DNA of 38,854 nucleotides from Azolla pinnata (GCA_037176905.1 JBBBWG010000071.1:1-38854), one strand, 5' to 3'; counted from the first letter of the stretch, positions 19,136-33,872 are shown. Made by a program: numbers and translations. The notes: generated by a model not told the origin, from the letters alone.

Positions 19136-21019
19136 ATGGTATCCGGGGAGGCCGGAGCTGCCAACACTGTGATCCCTTCTGGGCGCTACAGAGGCAGAAC
19201 ATTAGGTTCTCTCTCGTTAGGTTACTTGAAGTGGGCGTCTACCCACTGGCCTCAACACGGAGAGCTCAGAGATCTTGCCAAGCAAATAGTTCGCGAGCGG
19301 ACCAGTTCTGCTGCGTTCCCGAGGGCTGTAGCAGTGCCTCTTCCCCCTCCGCCGAAGATGTTGAATCGCATCGAAGCCCGCGAGAACCCGCTCGAACTCG
19401 CCGCCTATGCATCTTTGCTGAAATGGTGTGCATCTGCCAAGTCTTTGGAGCCCGGGAAGAAGATTCACCGCCACATCGCCGCAAATGGTTTGCAACATGA
19501 TCCTCATCTGTGCCATCTCCTTGTTGAAATGTATGGGGAATGTGGCGCTTTGGGCGATGCGCACAGCTTCTTTTCAGCGATAGATTCGCCGAATGCGCTC
19601 ACATGCAATTTCATGATGCGGGCTTGTGCTCGGCACGGGCATGGTGCAGGGGTACTTCAAATCTTCCGCGACATGCTCAGCAAGGAGATCGCACACGACA
19701 ACGTCACAATCCTTCTTGCTCTCACAGAGTGTGGGTGTGTTTCCAATGGGAAACTTATCCATTACATTATTATGCATAACGGCGTCGAATCTGATACCAC
19801 TTTAACCAATGCCATGATATCGTTGTATGGTCAGCACTCGAGCGTGGATGATGCTCAAGCAACGTTTGGAAACTCTGGGAAACCCGATGTTATCACTTGG
19901 AATGCTATGATCTCCGCTTATGCCCACAATGAGTTCACTGAGAGAGCCTTTTATACTTTCAATCAAATGCAGCAGCAAGGCGAGAGGCTCGATAATGTAA
20001 CGCACGTGAGCATTCTTGATGCATGTGTTGCACGCGATGACCCGTCTCAGGGTCAGAGATTGCATGTTTGCGTGTTGGAAGAAGACAGGTTCGTAAAGGA
20101 TCCGATCATCGGAACTTCACTGATCAGCATGTATGGTAAGCGTGGAAACCTCGAAAGTGCGAGAAGAAGTTTCGAAGCCGTAGGTCAGCGCACGATGATT
20201 TGCTGCACCGCCATGATGGCAGCATATGTGGACAATAACCGAGCCGACGATGCTCTTGGCTTGTTCTGTTTGATGGATGCGGAAGGTTTGCATCCCACGA
20301 AGGTCACATTCGTCGTCGCGCTCGATGCATGCGCAGACGGTTCGAATCTGTTCGTGGGCGAAGCTCTCTTCAAGAGGATCGAGATCATGAGAGGCGGTGC
20401 GAACGATGTTAAAATTGCTACAGCCCTCATCAACATGTTTGGTCGATGTGGTAACATCGAGGAAGCTCGCCACATATTCGACCAAATTTCGATGGTGTTC
20501 GATCTGGGCTCTTGGAATGCCATGGTGGCTACCTATTCCCATCATGGACAATCGAAGAACAGTTTCGATCTGTTTGAGCAACTGAGGTCGCATGGTATGA
20601 AGCCCAACATCATCACATATGTGAGCGTTCTTTCGGCATGTAGTCACGAGGGGCTTGTTTACGAGGCATGCCAAATGTTCTCTTCGATGAGCCGATACAA
20701 CATCGAGCCGGTGGAGCACCACTATAACTGCGTCGTCGATCTGCTGGCCAGGGCAGGCCGTCTCGATGAAGCCGAGTATTTAGTTAACGATGTCGTCGAT
20801 TCAACGTCCTTCATTCCTGCGATGACGTTGCTGGCTGCTTGCAAGAACCAGATCGATGCGACGAGGGGTGTTCGGATGGCGAATCTCATATTTCAGCTTG
20901 GTATGAAGGACGAAGATCCATCGTTGGTGTTTTCCAGCATCCGAGCAGCTGGCAGGGTTCAAGCTGTAGATATGGCCTTCAACAGATTCTGTATTAATGT
21001 AGATCAGCTGCTTGTATAA
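19136..21019 (+). CDS. PLS-type pentatricopeptide repeat protein with an N-terminal DUF3820-like domain
   Basis: PPR proteins bind organellar RNA in a sequence-specific way and guide its editing, splicing or stability. The gene is intronless; from ATG 19136 it encodes 627 aa. Residues 13-56 (PSGRYRGRTLGSLSLGYLKW, then a charged helix GELRDLAKQIVRERT) resemble DUF3820. PPR repeats run from about residue 80 to 570, with typical marks such as LLVEMYGECGALGDA, LISMYGKRGNLESARRSF, TWNAMISAYAHN and LINMFGRCGNIEEARHIFD. The end (LLAACKN, then GVRMANLIFQLG) is E-motif-like, and there is no DYW deaminase, so editing would need a partner. The frame is open back to 18548, but that part is minisatellite and Arg/Ser-rich and has no plant transit peptide that I can trust. 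The chosen start sits right before the DUF3820-like block. A plastid or mitochondrial location is expected from the family but not visible here. Confidence 0.88.
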   Translation: MVSGEAGAANTVIPSGRYRGRTLGSLSLGYLKWASTHWPQHGELRDLAKQIVRERTSSAAFPRAVAVPLPPPPKMLNRIEARENPLELAAYASLLKWCASAKSLEPGKKIHRHIAANGLQHDPHLCHLLVEMYGECGALGDAHSFFSAIDSPNALTCNFMMRACARHGHGAGVLQIFRDMLSKEIAHDNVTILLALTECGCVSNGKLIHYIIMHNGVESDTTLTNAMISLYGQHSSVDDAQATFGNSGKPDVITWNAMISAYAHNEFTERAFYTFNQMQQQGERLDNVTHVSILDACVARDDPSQGQRLHVCVLEEDRFVKDPIIGTSLISMYGKRGNLESARRSFEAVGQRTMICCTAMMAAYVDNNRADDALGLFCLMDAEGLHPTKVTFVVALDACADGSNLFVGEALFKRIEIMRGGANDVKIATALINMFGRCGNIEEARHIFDQISMVFDLGSWNAMVATYSHHGQSKNSFDLFEQLRSHGMKPNIITYVSVLSACSHEGLVYEACQMFSSMSRYNIEPVEHHYNCVVDLLARAGRLDEAEYLVNDVVDSTSFIPAMTLLAACKNQIDATRGVRMANLIFQLGMKDEDPSLVFSSIRAAGRVQAVDMAFNRFCINVDQLLV

Positions 21020-22024
21020 AAGGGAAGGTGAAAAAGGGACCCCTTGTCTTCTGCTTGTAAACTTGTATATTGATCGTCCTTTGCCTGGATCAACAGTTAC
21101 ACTGTCCACATAGATATTCTTTTGCTAATCCTCTCGGAAGAAGAGTATAATCACAAAGGTTCCACATAGATATTCGAAAGAAGATTATAATCACAAAGGT
21201 TCCATATTTGGATTCATAAAATATTTGCTCGTGGCTTGCTTGACAGGCCAACTTTCAGAAATGTCGAGCATCGTCTCCAATGTCAAAATGGTGGCAATAT
21301 TTTGTGACAAAATGATTATTCGTCACGGAGAGAAAATTCTTCTGTTTCTCTCAGAATTCACGAGGAGCCCATGGCATTCCTTTTTACCGCCTTGTAGCAT
21401 ATGGAGTTGAGTAAAGCGATCTTCGCGCCCTGCTTGCCAAGAATGTTGTTCGTCGCTTCCTCGCTCCATATAACGCACAGAAGCAGTCGCGAGCAGATTC
21501 TCTGGGGCATCGGGAGCTCATCCGATAAGCGCAAGCAAGAATCGATGAGCCAGGAACATGAAGTACGCGACTCGGTAGCTCGTCGTTCCAGAGCGAGCCA
21601 TGGCCGGTGAAAGGCTCGGAAACCATACATACGCAAGCGGTTGGCTCGAGATATCGCGCGCCAGCTCAGCTCAGCTCAGCTCAACGATCTGGTACTAACT
21701 ATGGCAGCAGTCGAACAGGAAGCGACCCATCATCGATCGAGACCTACTTTTCCTGCGCTCGAAAGCTTCTACAGGCAAGAGTATCACCGGGCGAGGCCCC
21801 TTGGATAGCAAGAGAGGGCAAGCAGCAGCAAACTGCAAACAGCAGCAGCAGCAACGGAAGGAATCTTGTTGTTTATGATATGCATGTATCTATATGGTTA
21901 CAACTTCCAAACTTCCAGATTTGGCCTCTGGGAACAGCCCCAGGTATTTCTTTTGTCCCCCCCCCCTCAAGCGTTGACTTCTGCCAAAGGACTAAATGGA
22001 ATCTTTGAAAAAAGAAGCCCCTGC

Positions 22025-22075
22025 TGACGTGGCCTCCACGTGGCATGATCCGCCACGCTGGCATGCTGACGTGGC
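22025..22075 (+). promoter_or_regulatory. Cluster of G-box/ABRE-like ACGTGGC motifs
   Basis: TGACGTGGC occurs at 22025-22033 and 22067-22075, and CCACGTGGC at 22036-22044. ACGT-core elements bind plant bZIP and bHLH factors and often serve ABA, light or sugar responses. They lie about 660-710 bp upstream of the hexokinase start, so this is a plausible enhancer or promoter element for it. Confidence 0.5.
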
Positions 22076-22095
22076 GCCCCGCCAGTTTTGACTGC

Positions 22096-22300
22096 TCTTC
22101 TTCTTCCTTTCTTCCTTCTTCGTCTTCTTCGTCTTCGTCTTCTGCTTCGTCTTCTGCTTCTGCTTCTCCTTCTGCTGCTTCTTCTTCGCCATTGCCGCAA
22201 GAAGCAAGAAGCTTTCTCTTCCTGCGTTTTCTCCTATTTCTTCTTCTTCTTCTTCTTCTTCTTCTGCTGCTGCTGCTTCTGCTGCTTCTGCTGCATCCTT
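22096..22300. repeat. TTC/CTT and CTG microsatellite
   Basis: Imperfect TTC, CTT, GCT and TGC units over about 200 bp in the hexokinase 5' region. It is probably untranslated, and its coding frames are Leu/Ser- or Lys/Arg-rich artefacts. Confidence 0.85.
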
Positions 22301-22732
22301 TCTTCTGCTCGCTGTGGTTTGTTCCTATTACCCCGTTCCTGCCCTTCCTTCTCCCCGCTTGTACCGTGTGCCGATTCAGTCCTCCCTCTCCCATCGACAG
22401 AAGGCCACGGGACCTTCTTCGCGCTCCTCTCCTGCCCCCGGCCATAGCCCGTGCCTTCTGTGCCTTCCGACGTTCCATCCTTCATCGTGTCTGAAGAAAA
22501 GAAAAAAAAAAAACGGAAACGATTTGCAAGGAGCTACATTTCCGACGTTTCCGTGCCTTTGGTGCCTCCTGCGTTACGATCTTCGCAGCTCCATTTTCGC
22601 CTCCGGAATCTCGGTAGTCATCAGCCGTCAACCGAAGAAGAAGGGGCCTGCGCGTTTGGTGCTGTGTCGCGGCCGCAGCTCTTGGCAATACAGCGTTCTG
22701 CAGAATACTTCATCGGGGTTTCCTGTGAGCGC

Positions 22733-26886
<4,154 letters not shown>

Positions 26887-26997
26887 CTTCTTATCTCATC
26901 TTGTTAATGTCAATCGGCATCGTGAAGAAAACAAGGGAGTTCTCTGGTAAGAGAGACTTCTCCCACTCACATTCCTGTGTAAAAATATTGATCAAGC

Positions 26998-27003
26998 AAT
27001 AAA
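26998..27003 (+). terminator. Poly(A) signal for hexokinase
   Basis: A canonical AATAAA lies 112 bp after the hexokinase stop at 26884-26886. The spacing suits a plant 3' UTR; the cleavage point is not visible. Confidence 0.55.
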
Positions 27004-28080
27004 CACATAAACCTGGTTAGCCATCTGGAACTATGGCAAGACACCCTTTTGCCACAAGCCAATGTTTAGGGCAGGCTGTGGGATCTATCAGAGTGGTAAT
27101 AAACTGCCAAAGATCACCATAGGTAAAGAAAGAAGATGTTCATCATCATCATCATCATCATTTACAGCAATGTCATATTCACCTGCTTTTGTGGATACCT
27201 GCAGATTACACATCCACACCTCCACTGAATTTGTCCAGATTATTACATCAACTGACAAGTGAAAGGTAATTTTAACCTTTCAGTGAAAATTAATTAGAAT
27301 AAAAATTTCATGTCGAATAAGCAAGACATGTTCAACTCTTGGTGAAGAACTCGCATTGTTTTGGGGACGATTCACAACTACAGTCTGAGCATTTCCACAT
27401 GACACATTTTAATCACTTGATTGGTTGATTCCAATGTAAAGTATCCAGCTGATGACATTCAGATTTCTTATAGTCGTGGCTTGCGAATTAGAGCTATGGT
27501 TTGGCTCTCGAGGTGTTCTTTAGACATGAACCAATTGTCAATTTGAAGAGGCTATACACTTTGTGCCTAGTGCGATTCTGAATCTGCATATACATGTGTA
27601 GTTGATGAGCTTAATATTTTGCGACAAAGATCAGAAGATCAATGAAAAACATTGTTGTTGAGCATAAGAGAAGATGTTGGCTTGGCACTGACATGTTTGA
27701 ATGCTTCCGACTCTCATGATCCAATGACATTGAACATTTGTGTTGAGTCTTTCTTTTTGCCTTTGGCGTTAGAAGAACAAGAACAAGAAGCTGTGATCTA
27801 GAGGAGTTCCCTCTGTAACAGAAGATTTCATGGACATAACCTCCCTGATTTCCACCAAGAGAGAGCTAGTGCAAGTCACCAGTTCCTCGATTTGATCTCT
27901 CGCTTAACACTCGGTTGTTTCTTTTGTGTGTTTGCACCGCTCTCGCTCTCCTTACCAATGTATCTACATCATCTGTTTCTCAATCTAGACGCTCGTAACT
28001 CCATCATCATATCATCTGCGTTCAGTAGCAACAACAGCAACAATCCGTATCATCTCTTCTTACTCGAATCGCTCGTCAAA

Positions 28081-28125
<45 letters not shown>

Positions 28126-28404
28126 TAGATTGCATCATCGGTGCTCAGCGGTATCAACGAAGACCGAATCACTCCCAAAACTCCATCATCATCTGTGCGC
28201 CACAGCAGCAACAATCCGCATCGTCTCTTCTTTGATCGAATCGCTTGCAAAACTCCAATCACTGATTTGCATCACCTGTGCTCAACAACAGCAGCAACGA
28301 TCCAACATCATCTCGTCGTAATCGAATCGCTCATAAAACTCCATCATCATCATCATAAATATCATCATAATCATCAATATCATCATCATCATCATCATCA
28401 TCAT
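28081..28404. repeat. CAT trinucleotide microsatellites
   Basis: Two CAT blocks (about 28081-28125, near-pure with about 14 units, and about 28340-28404, imperfect) flank a pair of related segments that share CGAATCGCT and AAACTCCATCATCA. The partly repeated frame suggests local duplication as well as slippage. Confidence 0.8.
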
Positions 28405-28597
28405 GTGTGCACTTGGAAGAGTAAACCGGTTTATGAAGAGAGACCATTTATAGACTGTATTGACATGTATACACACACTCTACTCTGCACGTGAAGAGAA
28501 AAACAGAGTCTCTGTTCTCTCGGAAGAAGACGAAGAAGAAGAAGAACGACGAAGAAGAAGCAGCGATTCTGACAGGAATCGCTCGCTCGCGCGCGCG

Positions 28598-29446
28598 ATG
28601 GACTCTGCCTCACGCCCCGGACCCCACGATCCTCTCCTCAAACGCCGGATTCCAGAGCCCCATGATCCCTCTCCCCTGAAAAAGCCCCGTGAGACCTCCT
28701 CTGTGGACTTTGCTGCTGCCCCTGATGATGTTGCTGCTGCTGCTGCACAGCCAGCGGAGACGGTGCTCGGAAACGCTTCCGAGCTGAAATCCTTCCTAGA
28801 GTCCGGAGGCTCTTGCTCCGCGGCGCTTGACTGCGCCGGAGCGCTTGGAGCCGGCGAGGCTCTGGTGGAAGGAAGGTCGGAAGCTCCGCGAGTTGAAAGC
28901 GAAGGGATAGGAATCGTAGCAGCTGCGGAAGCGAAAGGCGGCGACGAAGAAGATGATGGTTGTGTTGAAGAACGAGGTGTATCAGGAATCGGGTCCGAGG
29001 ATAAGAATGTAGAAGAGGAGGAGGAGGAGGAAGAAGAAGAAGAAGAAGAAGAAGAAGAAGATGATGATGATGATAATGATGATGATGATGATGAAGATGA
29101 TGATGAAGATGATGATGGATCTGATGAAGGATTGGATGAGGAAAACAAAGGTGAGACTTTTACTGGAAACACAAATAAAAGCAAGGGCAAGCGGAAGCTT
29201 GAGGATTCAGGAAGAGATGAAAAGGTAGATGATAAAGGGAAGGGGAAAGCGAAGATCGACAGTGATAATGAAGAAGAAGAAGACGATGATGATGATGCAG
29301 GGCACTTGTCTGAAGATCTTCTCGATGAAGTAGATCTTAACAACATTGTATCCACAAGAACCCGGAGGAGCAATAGCAGTGTTCGGTTTGATGCAGCCGA
29401 GCTTGGTGATGAAGAAGATGAGGATGAGGATGATAGTGATGCCTAG
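28598..29446 (+). CDS. CHZ1: CHZ-motif acidic protein, probable histone H2A.Z-H2B chaperone
   Basis: CHZ proteins bind H2A.Z-H2B dimers through a short CHZ motif in a disordered acidic chain and deliver them for SWR1-type exchange in the nucleus. The gene is intronless, 282 aa. Residues 237-268 hold the motif: LSEDLLDEVDLNNIVSTRTR, then a basic patch and RFD. Before it lie a Lys-rich stretch (about 190-225), a long Glu/Asp run (about 138-181), Ala-rich segments and a Lys/Arg-Pro-Lys N terminus that could be a nuclear signal (LLKRR, PLKKPRE). The end is acidic. I chose ATG 28598 (GCGATGG context); an upstream in-frame ATG at 28460 adds an unconvincing Glu/Arg stretch. Low complexity limits certainty; the CHZ motif is the main evidence. 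Confidence 0.72.
   Translation: MDSASRPGPHDPLLKRRIPEPHDPSPLKKPRETSSVDFAAAPDDVAAAAAQPAETVLGNASELKSFLESGGSCSAALDCAGALGAGEALVEGRSEAPRVESEGIGIVAAAEAKGGDEEDDGCVEERGVSGIGSEDKNVEEEEEEEEEEEEEEEEDDDDDNDDDDDEDDDEDDDGSDEGLDEENKGETFTGNTNKSKGKRKLEDSGRDEKVDDKGKGKAKIDSDNEEEEDDDDDAGHLSEDLLDEVDLNNIVSTRTRRSNSSVRFDAAELGDEEDEDEDDSDA
29016..29118. repeat. Coding GAG/GAA/GAT microsatellite in the CHZ-type gene
   Basis: Trinucleotide runs switch from GAG and GAA to GAT and give an uninterrupted Glu run followed by an Asp-rich run. The opposite strand gives a poly-Ser frame (28480-29373) which I regard as a shadow. Confidence 0.9.
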
Positions 29447-31328
29447 CTTATTTCAAGCTTAGAGAAATGTAAAGCTTTTTTTCTGTTTCAATTTTGTTTC
29501 TGATTACTCTAAATGCTAACAATAGTTGCTAAACCTCCGTGTTCTTTTTAATCGAGAAACTTTAAAAACCTACTGTTCTGCAGGCATTGTGTTTATTAAG
29601 GAGTTTTACTTGTAAACCCTAAATATTGCCAATGTAGAACTAGGTCAATGTAAGAGTATATCCGATCTTGGTTTAGCCCACCGTAGATTTCTTTTAATGC
29701 TGATTTCAATTGCTGCTACCTTAACTAAGGTGTTAAATCTAAGTGTTTTTTGAGTTTAAGAAACTCCAATGCATGTTTGAGCAAATGCTGCAAAATCTAA
29801 TAATGTTTTACTAAACATATTGGGAGTTATGTTGGGGGAGTTTTATTTCGAATAGAGGAGGCTGGCTTCCAAGCAAGGGATGGCCCACAATGAAATTTCC
29901 TGGGTGTAACCAGAGTATAATGTTGAGTACATCTCAATTTACTTGTGTTATTGATGTAGAACGTTCTTTATTATTGAAGAATTTCTTCAACCATCAGTAA
30001 ACCTACCTGTGGCAAAATGCGATGAGGATGTTCCAATTTAAATTGTCAGATTCTGGATATGGTTATGTTCTAATCAGAATGGAGGGTCTCATATCTGTTA
30101 TGATTGTGTTATTTATTGAGGTTGTGTTGGATTGATGCGTTTGTATTGCTTACAGAAATAGCACCGCTCAGTTAAATGTCTTGGACCCTGGTGATAATGA
30201 GTAAATATCAAACTTTTTTCCCCATTCGAAGACTGAAGGCTGCATGATTGACTCGTTATGAGAAACAGGTTTGGTATGCTCCTTCCACGAATGTGGTGGT
30301 ACGCTTGATTTAGGATATTTCTAACAATTTTGTTCGTAATCTCTCAATGAAAGCAACCTCATACAGTTCTTGTTTTCTCTTGGCTACAAATAAAATCGAT
30401 CCCCTGTTTCTGAGGAGCACATCAAAACCAGCTTTGAAAGTCATTGCTTCAATTGGACCACATGATTCAGTGTAGGTTAGGCAGGGCCCATACTTATTCG
30501 AAGCAAGTAACAATTGAAATATGGTCCAACGTATAGTGTGTTTACAGTTGGGTCATAGCTATTTTTATCTGGATCTAATGCACGACTGATTTGTGTTTCT
30601 CGATACATGGCCAGTTCGTCTTAACTTTACCATATGTGTTTTTGCATTTGGACTGCTAGCATCTTCTGGGCATTTCAGTAATTTATAATGCAAAGAACTA
30701 TTAGCATGCTACGTGCAGAACCTGTATGACCTTATAAGCAAGATATTGGAGTGAAAGATTGGCAAAAGGTTTCCCTGATATAACGAATTTCCTGTCCAAT
30801 CCACAAACGTTGGTATTCAGATTTCTACAAGATGTCTATTCTGTTTCACACAATTGAAGTGCATGAGAGGATCTAAACCCTAAACCTGGACACCATGACA
30901 AAGCGATCACACTAATATCCAAAGTAGAAAGAAATAACATTTTCTCTATTCACTTTGCACCAGAAAAGAAACATCTGAAACAGCTCCGCATGAAAATAAA
31001 TTACTGTGGGGCATGTGGATTGTCTCATCAAAACAACAACAGTTGAATGATGCATTGCATCGTTACAGTTGTATAAAACAAACTTCATATGTATGCCAGT
31101 GTATTTGATCTCTAGCATTTGGTGGTCATTCAATATTTACTAATCCTTTTGAAGAAATTGATTGATACATTTTAGATCAGCATAAGAAACTGCATACATC
31201 TTTCCTTCAAATACATTTATTTGTGGTTATTTTACAGAACCCTCTTAATTTTGGCATTATATTGGTATGAGAATGAAAGCCATGTATAAATCTATACCAC
31301 CATCTTTGGAGAACAAATACTTTCGATA
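29447..31328. other. Convergent spacer between CHZ-type gene and MIA40
   Basis: AT-rich sequence between two genes that point towards each other, so it holds both 3' ends. I see no gene. It contains two AAACCCTAAA-type telomere-like motifs at 29614-29623 and 30875-30886, which are short and probably by chance. Confidence 0.55.
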
Positions 31329-33290
31329 CTATAGTTTCTCCTCTGTATGCTTCTCTTTTACATCATCCTTCAAAAATGCATCTGGTTTATCAAGCATGCA
31401 TGCTTGCATAGCCAAAAAAGTACCTACACAATCAGATCCCTACAATACAAACCCATAAACATGTCATCAATCAATGGGTCTGGCATTCCATACATCCCAG
31501 AAAACTAGTTGAAAATGTCGTATAAGAAACCTATATATGTGTGCATAACATATTAGTGAAGTAGCATGCGAGGTTGCTACATTAGTGTGATTATGAAAAC
31601 TTCCTTATCTAGCACTAACCTGGTGATTAGGGCTTTCCTAGGTATTATTATCAATCATTTGCTTTGTTCAGAATTTATTCAGTAACTAGTGTAAATGACT
31701 TCACCTTCTCTTCAGCAGTGCTCTTGAAGAAGCACACAAAGGCCTCTGAGAACTCCTTTCCACATGGGCCATTGCGTAGCTCCGCAACGCAAGGACATTC
31801 CAAAGCTCGTTCAGCTTTCAATTGGAGGTCCTGAAATGCAGACACCGTTTATCAGAATCTTCTGTATAATTATGAGAACCATTTCGTAATTCCGAAATAT
31901 GTGAATTTATCCAGGACAGAATACCAGAAAGAAGTTTTCAAGATGCAGAACCTCAAACAGCTAGAGATTTCAAAAGCTGAATTTTTCACATTTTGTAATG
32001 AACTACTCTGGAATTGTGCCTATGCTATTATCATGTCAATAACTAAGAATTCTTTTGACATCTACTACTCATAGAGTGGCCTGGACCACTTCTGACTGTA
32101 CTGGGTTTCAGTGGATACAGGTTGATATGTTAACCAAAGAACATCCCTTGTGAGATTTTCTACGAATGTAATTAGTGGGAAACTTAATGCTCAACCTCAG
32201 GAAAGAACTTGGCTAACACGATTAGAAGACACTAACACACTTCCCATGATTTGGTTAGAAGATTGTTCAAAAAGTATGACAGCCTTAAGAATATGAGTGA
32301 TACAGTGGCCAATTTCCTTTAATGTTACTGCAACAACAAACTATTTAAAATCTCTCCTGTGAGAATTTATGTGTGAATATTGGCAGGATTATCCTGCAGT
32401 TGTTAATATAATTGCAAATCAAGACAGCTGATGACCTCCATAACAAATGTAAAAGCTGAATATGTTATGTATCTAGAAATCCTCAAGTTTTTACATCATA
32501 TAAAAGCCTAGGGTTGTAAGACACATACATAATAATTAACATGTAAAGATCATTCTTCGAAAAGAAAATTAAGATATTTGATCATTTTCACAAGGAATGG
32601 ATATTGTCAGCCTCTTCCTCACACCTGAAATGCGGTTTCATTCAACTGCAGATCGGACACTTTGGCTGAGCGTGCGCACCATAACCCAACTTGGGCATGT
32701 TTTGCCTAGATTTCTCTTTTCTCTATCCATAGAAGGCTCCTATGGGCATTTCTTAGGTGAATGTGTAACCAGAGTGCATTAAAAATAGAAGTTTTCCGTG
32801 GGTAAAAAAAGGAAGGCTTCAATTGCATCGTGCATACTTTCATAAATCGAGCTCTTTGTGCTTCTGGTCTTGGATGGCTTTTGAATTTCGTGCTTTTCAT
32901 CGAAATGACGCTCAGGCTTTAAAACAAGAAACAAACCGAAGCCATTCTTACCTTTGCAACTACATCAGCATTGGACAGGTATTTTGCCTCTTCAGTTTGT
33001 CAAAGACAAAACAACACGGTGGGCCACATCTAGATTTACACAAGTAATCCAGGGCTTGATTGAAAGGGGGTTTCGTTGTGTTACCTCTTCGCTTCCATTG
33101 TCCTCGGAAGAAGCAGCCGCTGCACACGAGCAAAGAGAGAAGAGAAAAAAACAAAACAAGCCAGAAACATGTTGTGGGTGATACGAGAGGAGTAAATCAG
33201 CCCCCCCAAAAAGAAAACCCAAAACCGCGTACCTTCCGCCAAGCTGTGGGAAGGCGGGAGAGCTTCAGCGAGCGCAACAGGGGAATCCAT
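31329..33290 (-). CDS. MIA40: MIA40 / CHCHD4-type oxidoreductase of the mitochondrial intermembrane space
   Basis: MIA40 oxidises and traps small cysteine-rich proteins in the intermembrane space and is recharged by ERV1. Exons read leftward: 33290-33233, 33119-33085, 31830-31705 and 31439-31329. All introns are GT..AG (113, 1254 and 265 bp), the phases agree, and the product is 109 aa. Residues 43-45 are the CPC redox motif (ALECPCVAELRNGPCG). C54/C64 and C77/C87 form the two CX9C pairs in KEFSEAFVCFFKSTAEEK and SDCVGTFLAMQAC. No N-terminal membrane anchor is seen, as expected for plant MIA40. Both tails are short compared with the longer Arabidopsis protein as I recall it, and the end is EEKL, not a clear peroxisomal SKL. 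It lies 582 bp downstream of the COG5 stop on the same strand, but it has its own start and is presumably a separate gene. Confidence 0.93.
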
Positions 33291-33872
33291 GAGAGAGACA
33301 GGGGAATGAAAGGCATAGAAATACCTGTAACTAGTCTATATATATATATACAAAGAGGAGGACAATGTATAATTGTCAAGGTATGAGTATTTTGCTGCTA
33401 AATGTAGAGAATCTCTAGCTCTGGAATCAGCATTAGAAGCTCTAAGATTCCTCGCTCAAGCACATTGCGAGGGAGCTTCATAATCCGCGGAGGAGGATCT
33501 GCCAATGTCGGTTCAGTAACAAACATTCCGCGGAGGAATGTTTGTTCCGAAGGCTTGTCTTGTTACGACGCGAGACTCGCGTTTGAGCACCGTAGTTGGT
33601 GCATGGATTTGAAGTCACTAGAACTTCAATGGTTAACAAAATTTGATGGCTATGTAGTAACATAGGAAAGGATGATCACACCATTGGATGTCCATCGATA
33701 GAACAAGAGAAGAAGAAGAAGAAGAAGAAGAAGCAAGGCAATCCGAGCAACATGAACCAATCTGAATTCATTCCTTCCCTCTCTTATGATTTTTTTTTGA
33801 AACAAATACAACAATAGGCATAATGCAAGCAAAAACAATCCTATTGTCTCCATGCACACCATAGTATTGAGA
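33291..33872. other. Spacer between MIA40 and COG5
   Basis: 582 bp that should hold the MIA40 promoter. It contains a perfect 12 bp inverted repeat (33518-33546) and a GAA run near 33707-33733. The short frames across it are not supported. Confidence 0.6.
33518..33546. repeat. Perfect hairpin, 12 bp stem, 5 base loop
   Basis: AACAAACATTCC, loop GCGGA, then GGAATGTTTGTT. It is about 230 bp upstream of the MIA40 start. A related CCGCGGAGGA string occurs just before it at 33485-33494. Confidence 0.9.

Larger units (their letters stand above)
21020..22732. other. Spacer and hexokinase 5' region
   Basis: It contains the PPR 3' end, a near-duplicate pair of about 28 bp at 21137-21204 (core TATAATCACAAAGGTTCCA), a CAGCT pentanucleotide repeat near 21661-21682, three ACGTGGC motifs at 22025-22075, and pyrimidine-rich TTC/CTG microsatellite at about 22096-22300. 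The open frames here on both strands are low-complexity. I see no gene. Confidence 0.6.
26887..28597. other. Spacer between hexokinase and the CHZ-type gene
   Basis: It contains the hexokinase poly(A) signal and three CAT-unit microsatellites (about 27138-27160, 28081-28125 and 28340-28404). Apart from His-rich readings of these repeats, I find no gene. The last 150 bp before 28598 is GAA-rich and is likely the 5' leader of the next gene. Confidence 0.6.

Noticed and set aside
21358-22008. Overlapping frames on both strands at 21.4-22.0 kb
   Set aside because: They shadow each other, are short, lack a family match and show no splice partner.
21873-22478. Lys/Arg-rich and Leu/Ser-rich frames in the hexokinase 5' region
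   Set aside because: They are translations of the TTC/CTG microsatellite.
27892-28494. His-rich frames
   Set aside because: The His runs come from CAT microsatellites, and the flanks have no recognisable protein.
28460-28597. Upstream in-frame start of the CHZ-type gene
   Set aside because: The extension is GAA-repeat-derived; ATG 28598 has a better context. It cannot be fully excluded.
28480-29373. Poly-Ser minus-strand frame
   Set aside because: It is the exact reverse of the acidic CHZ-type coding run.
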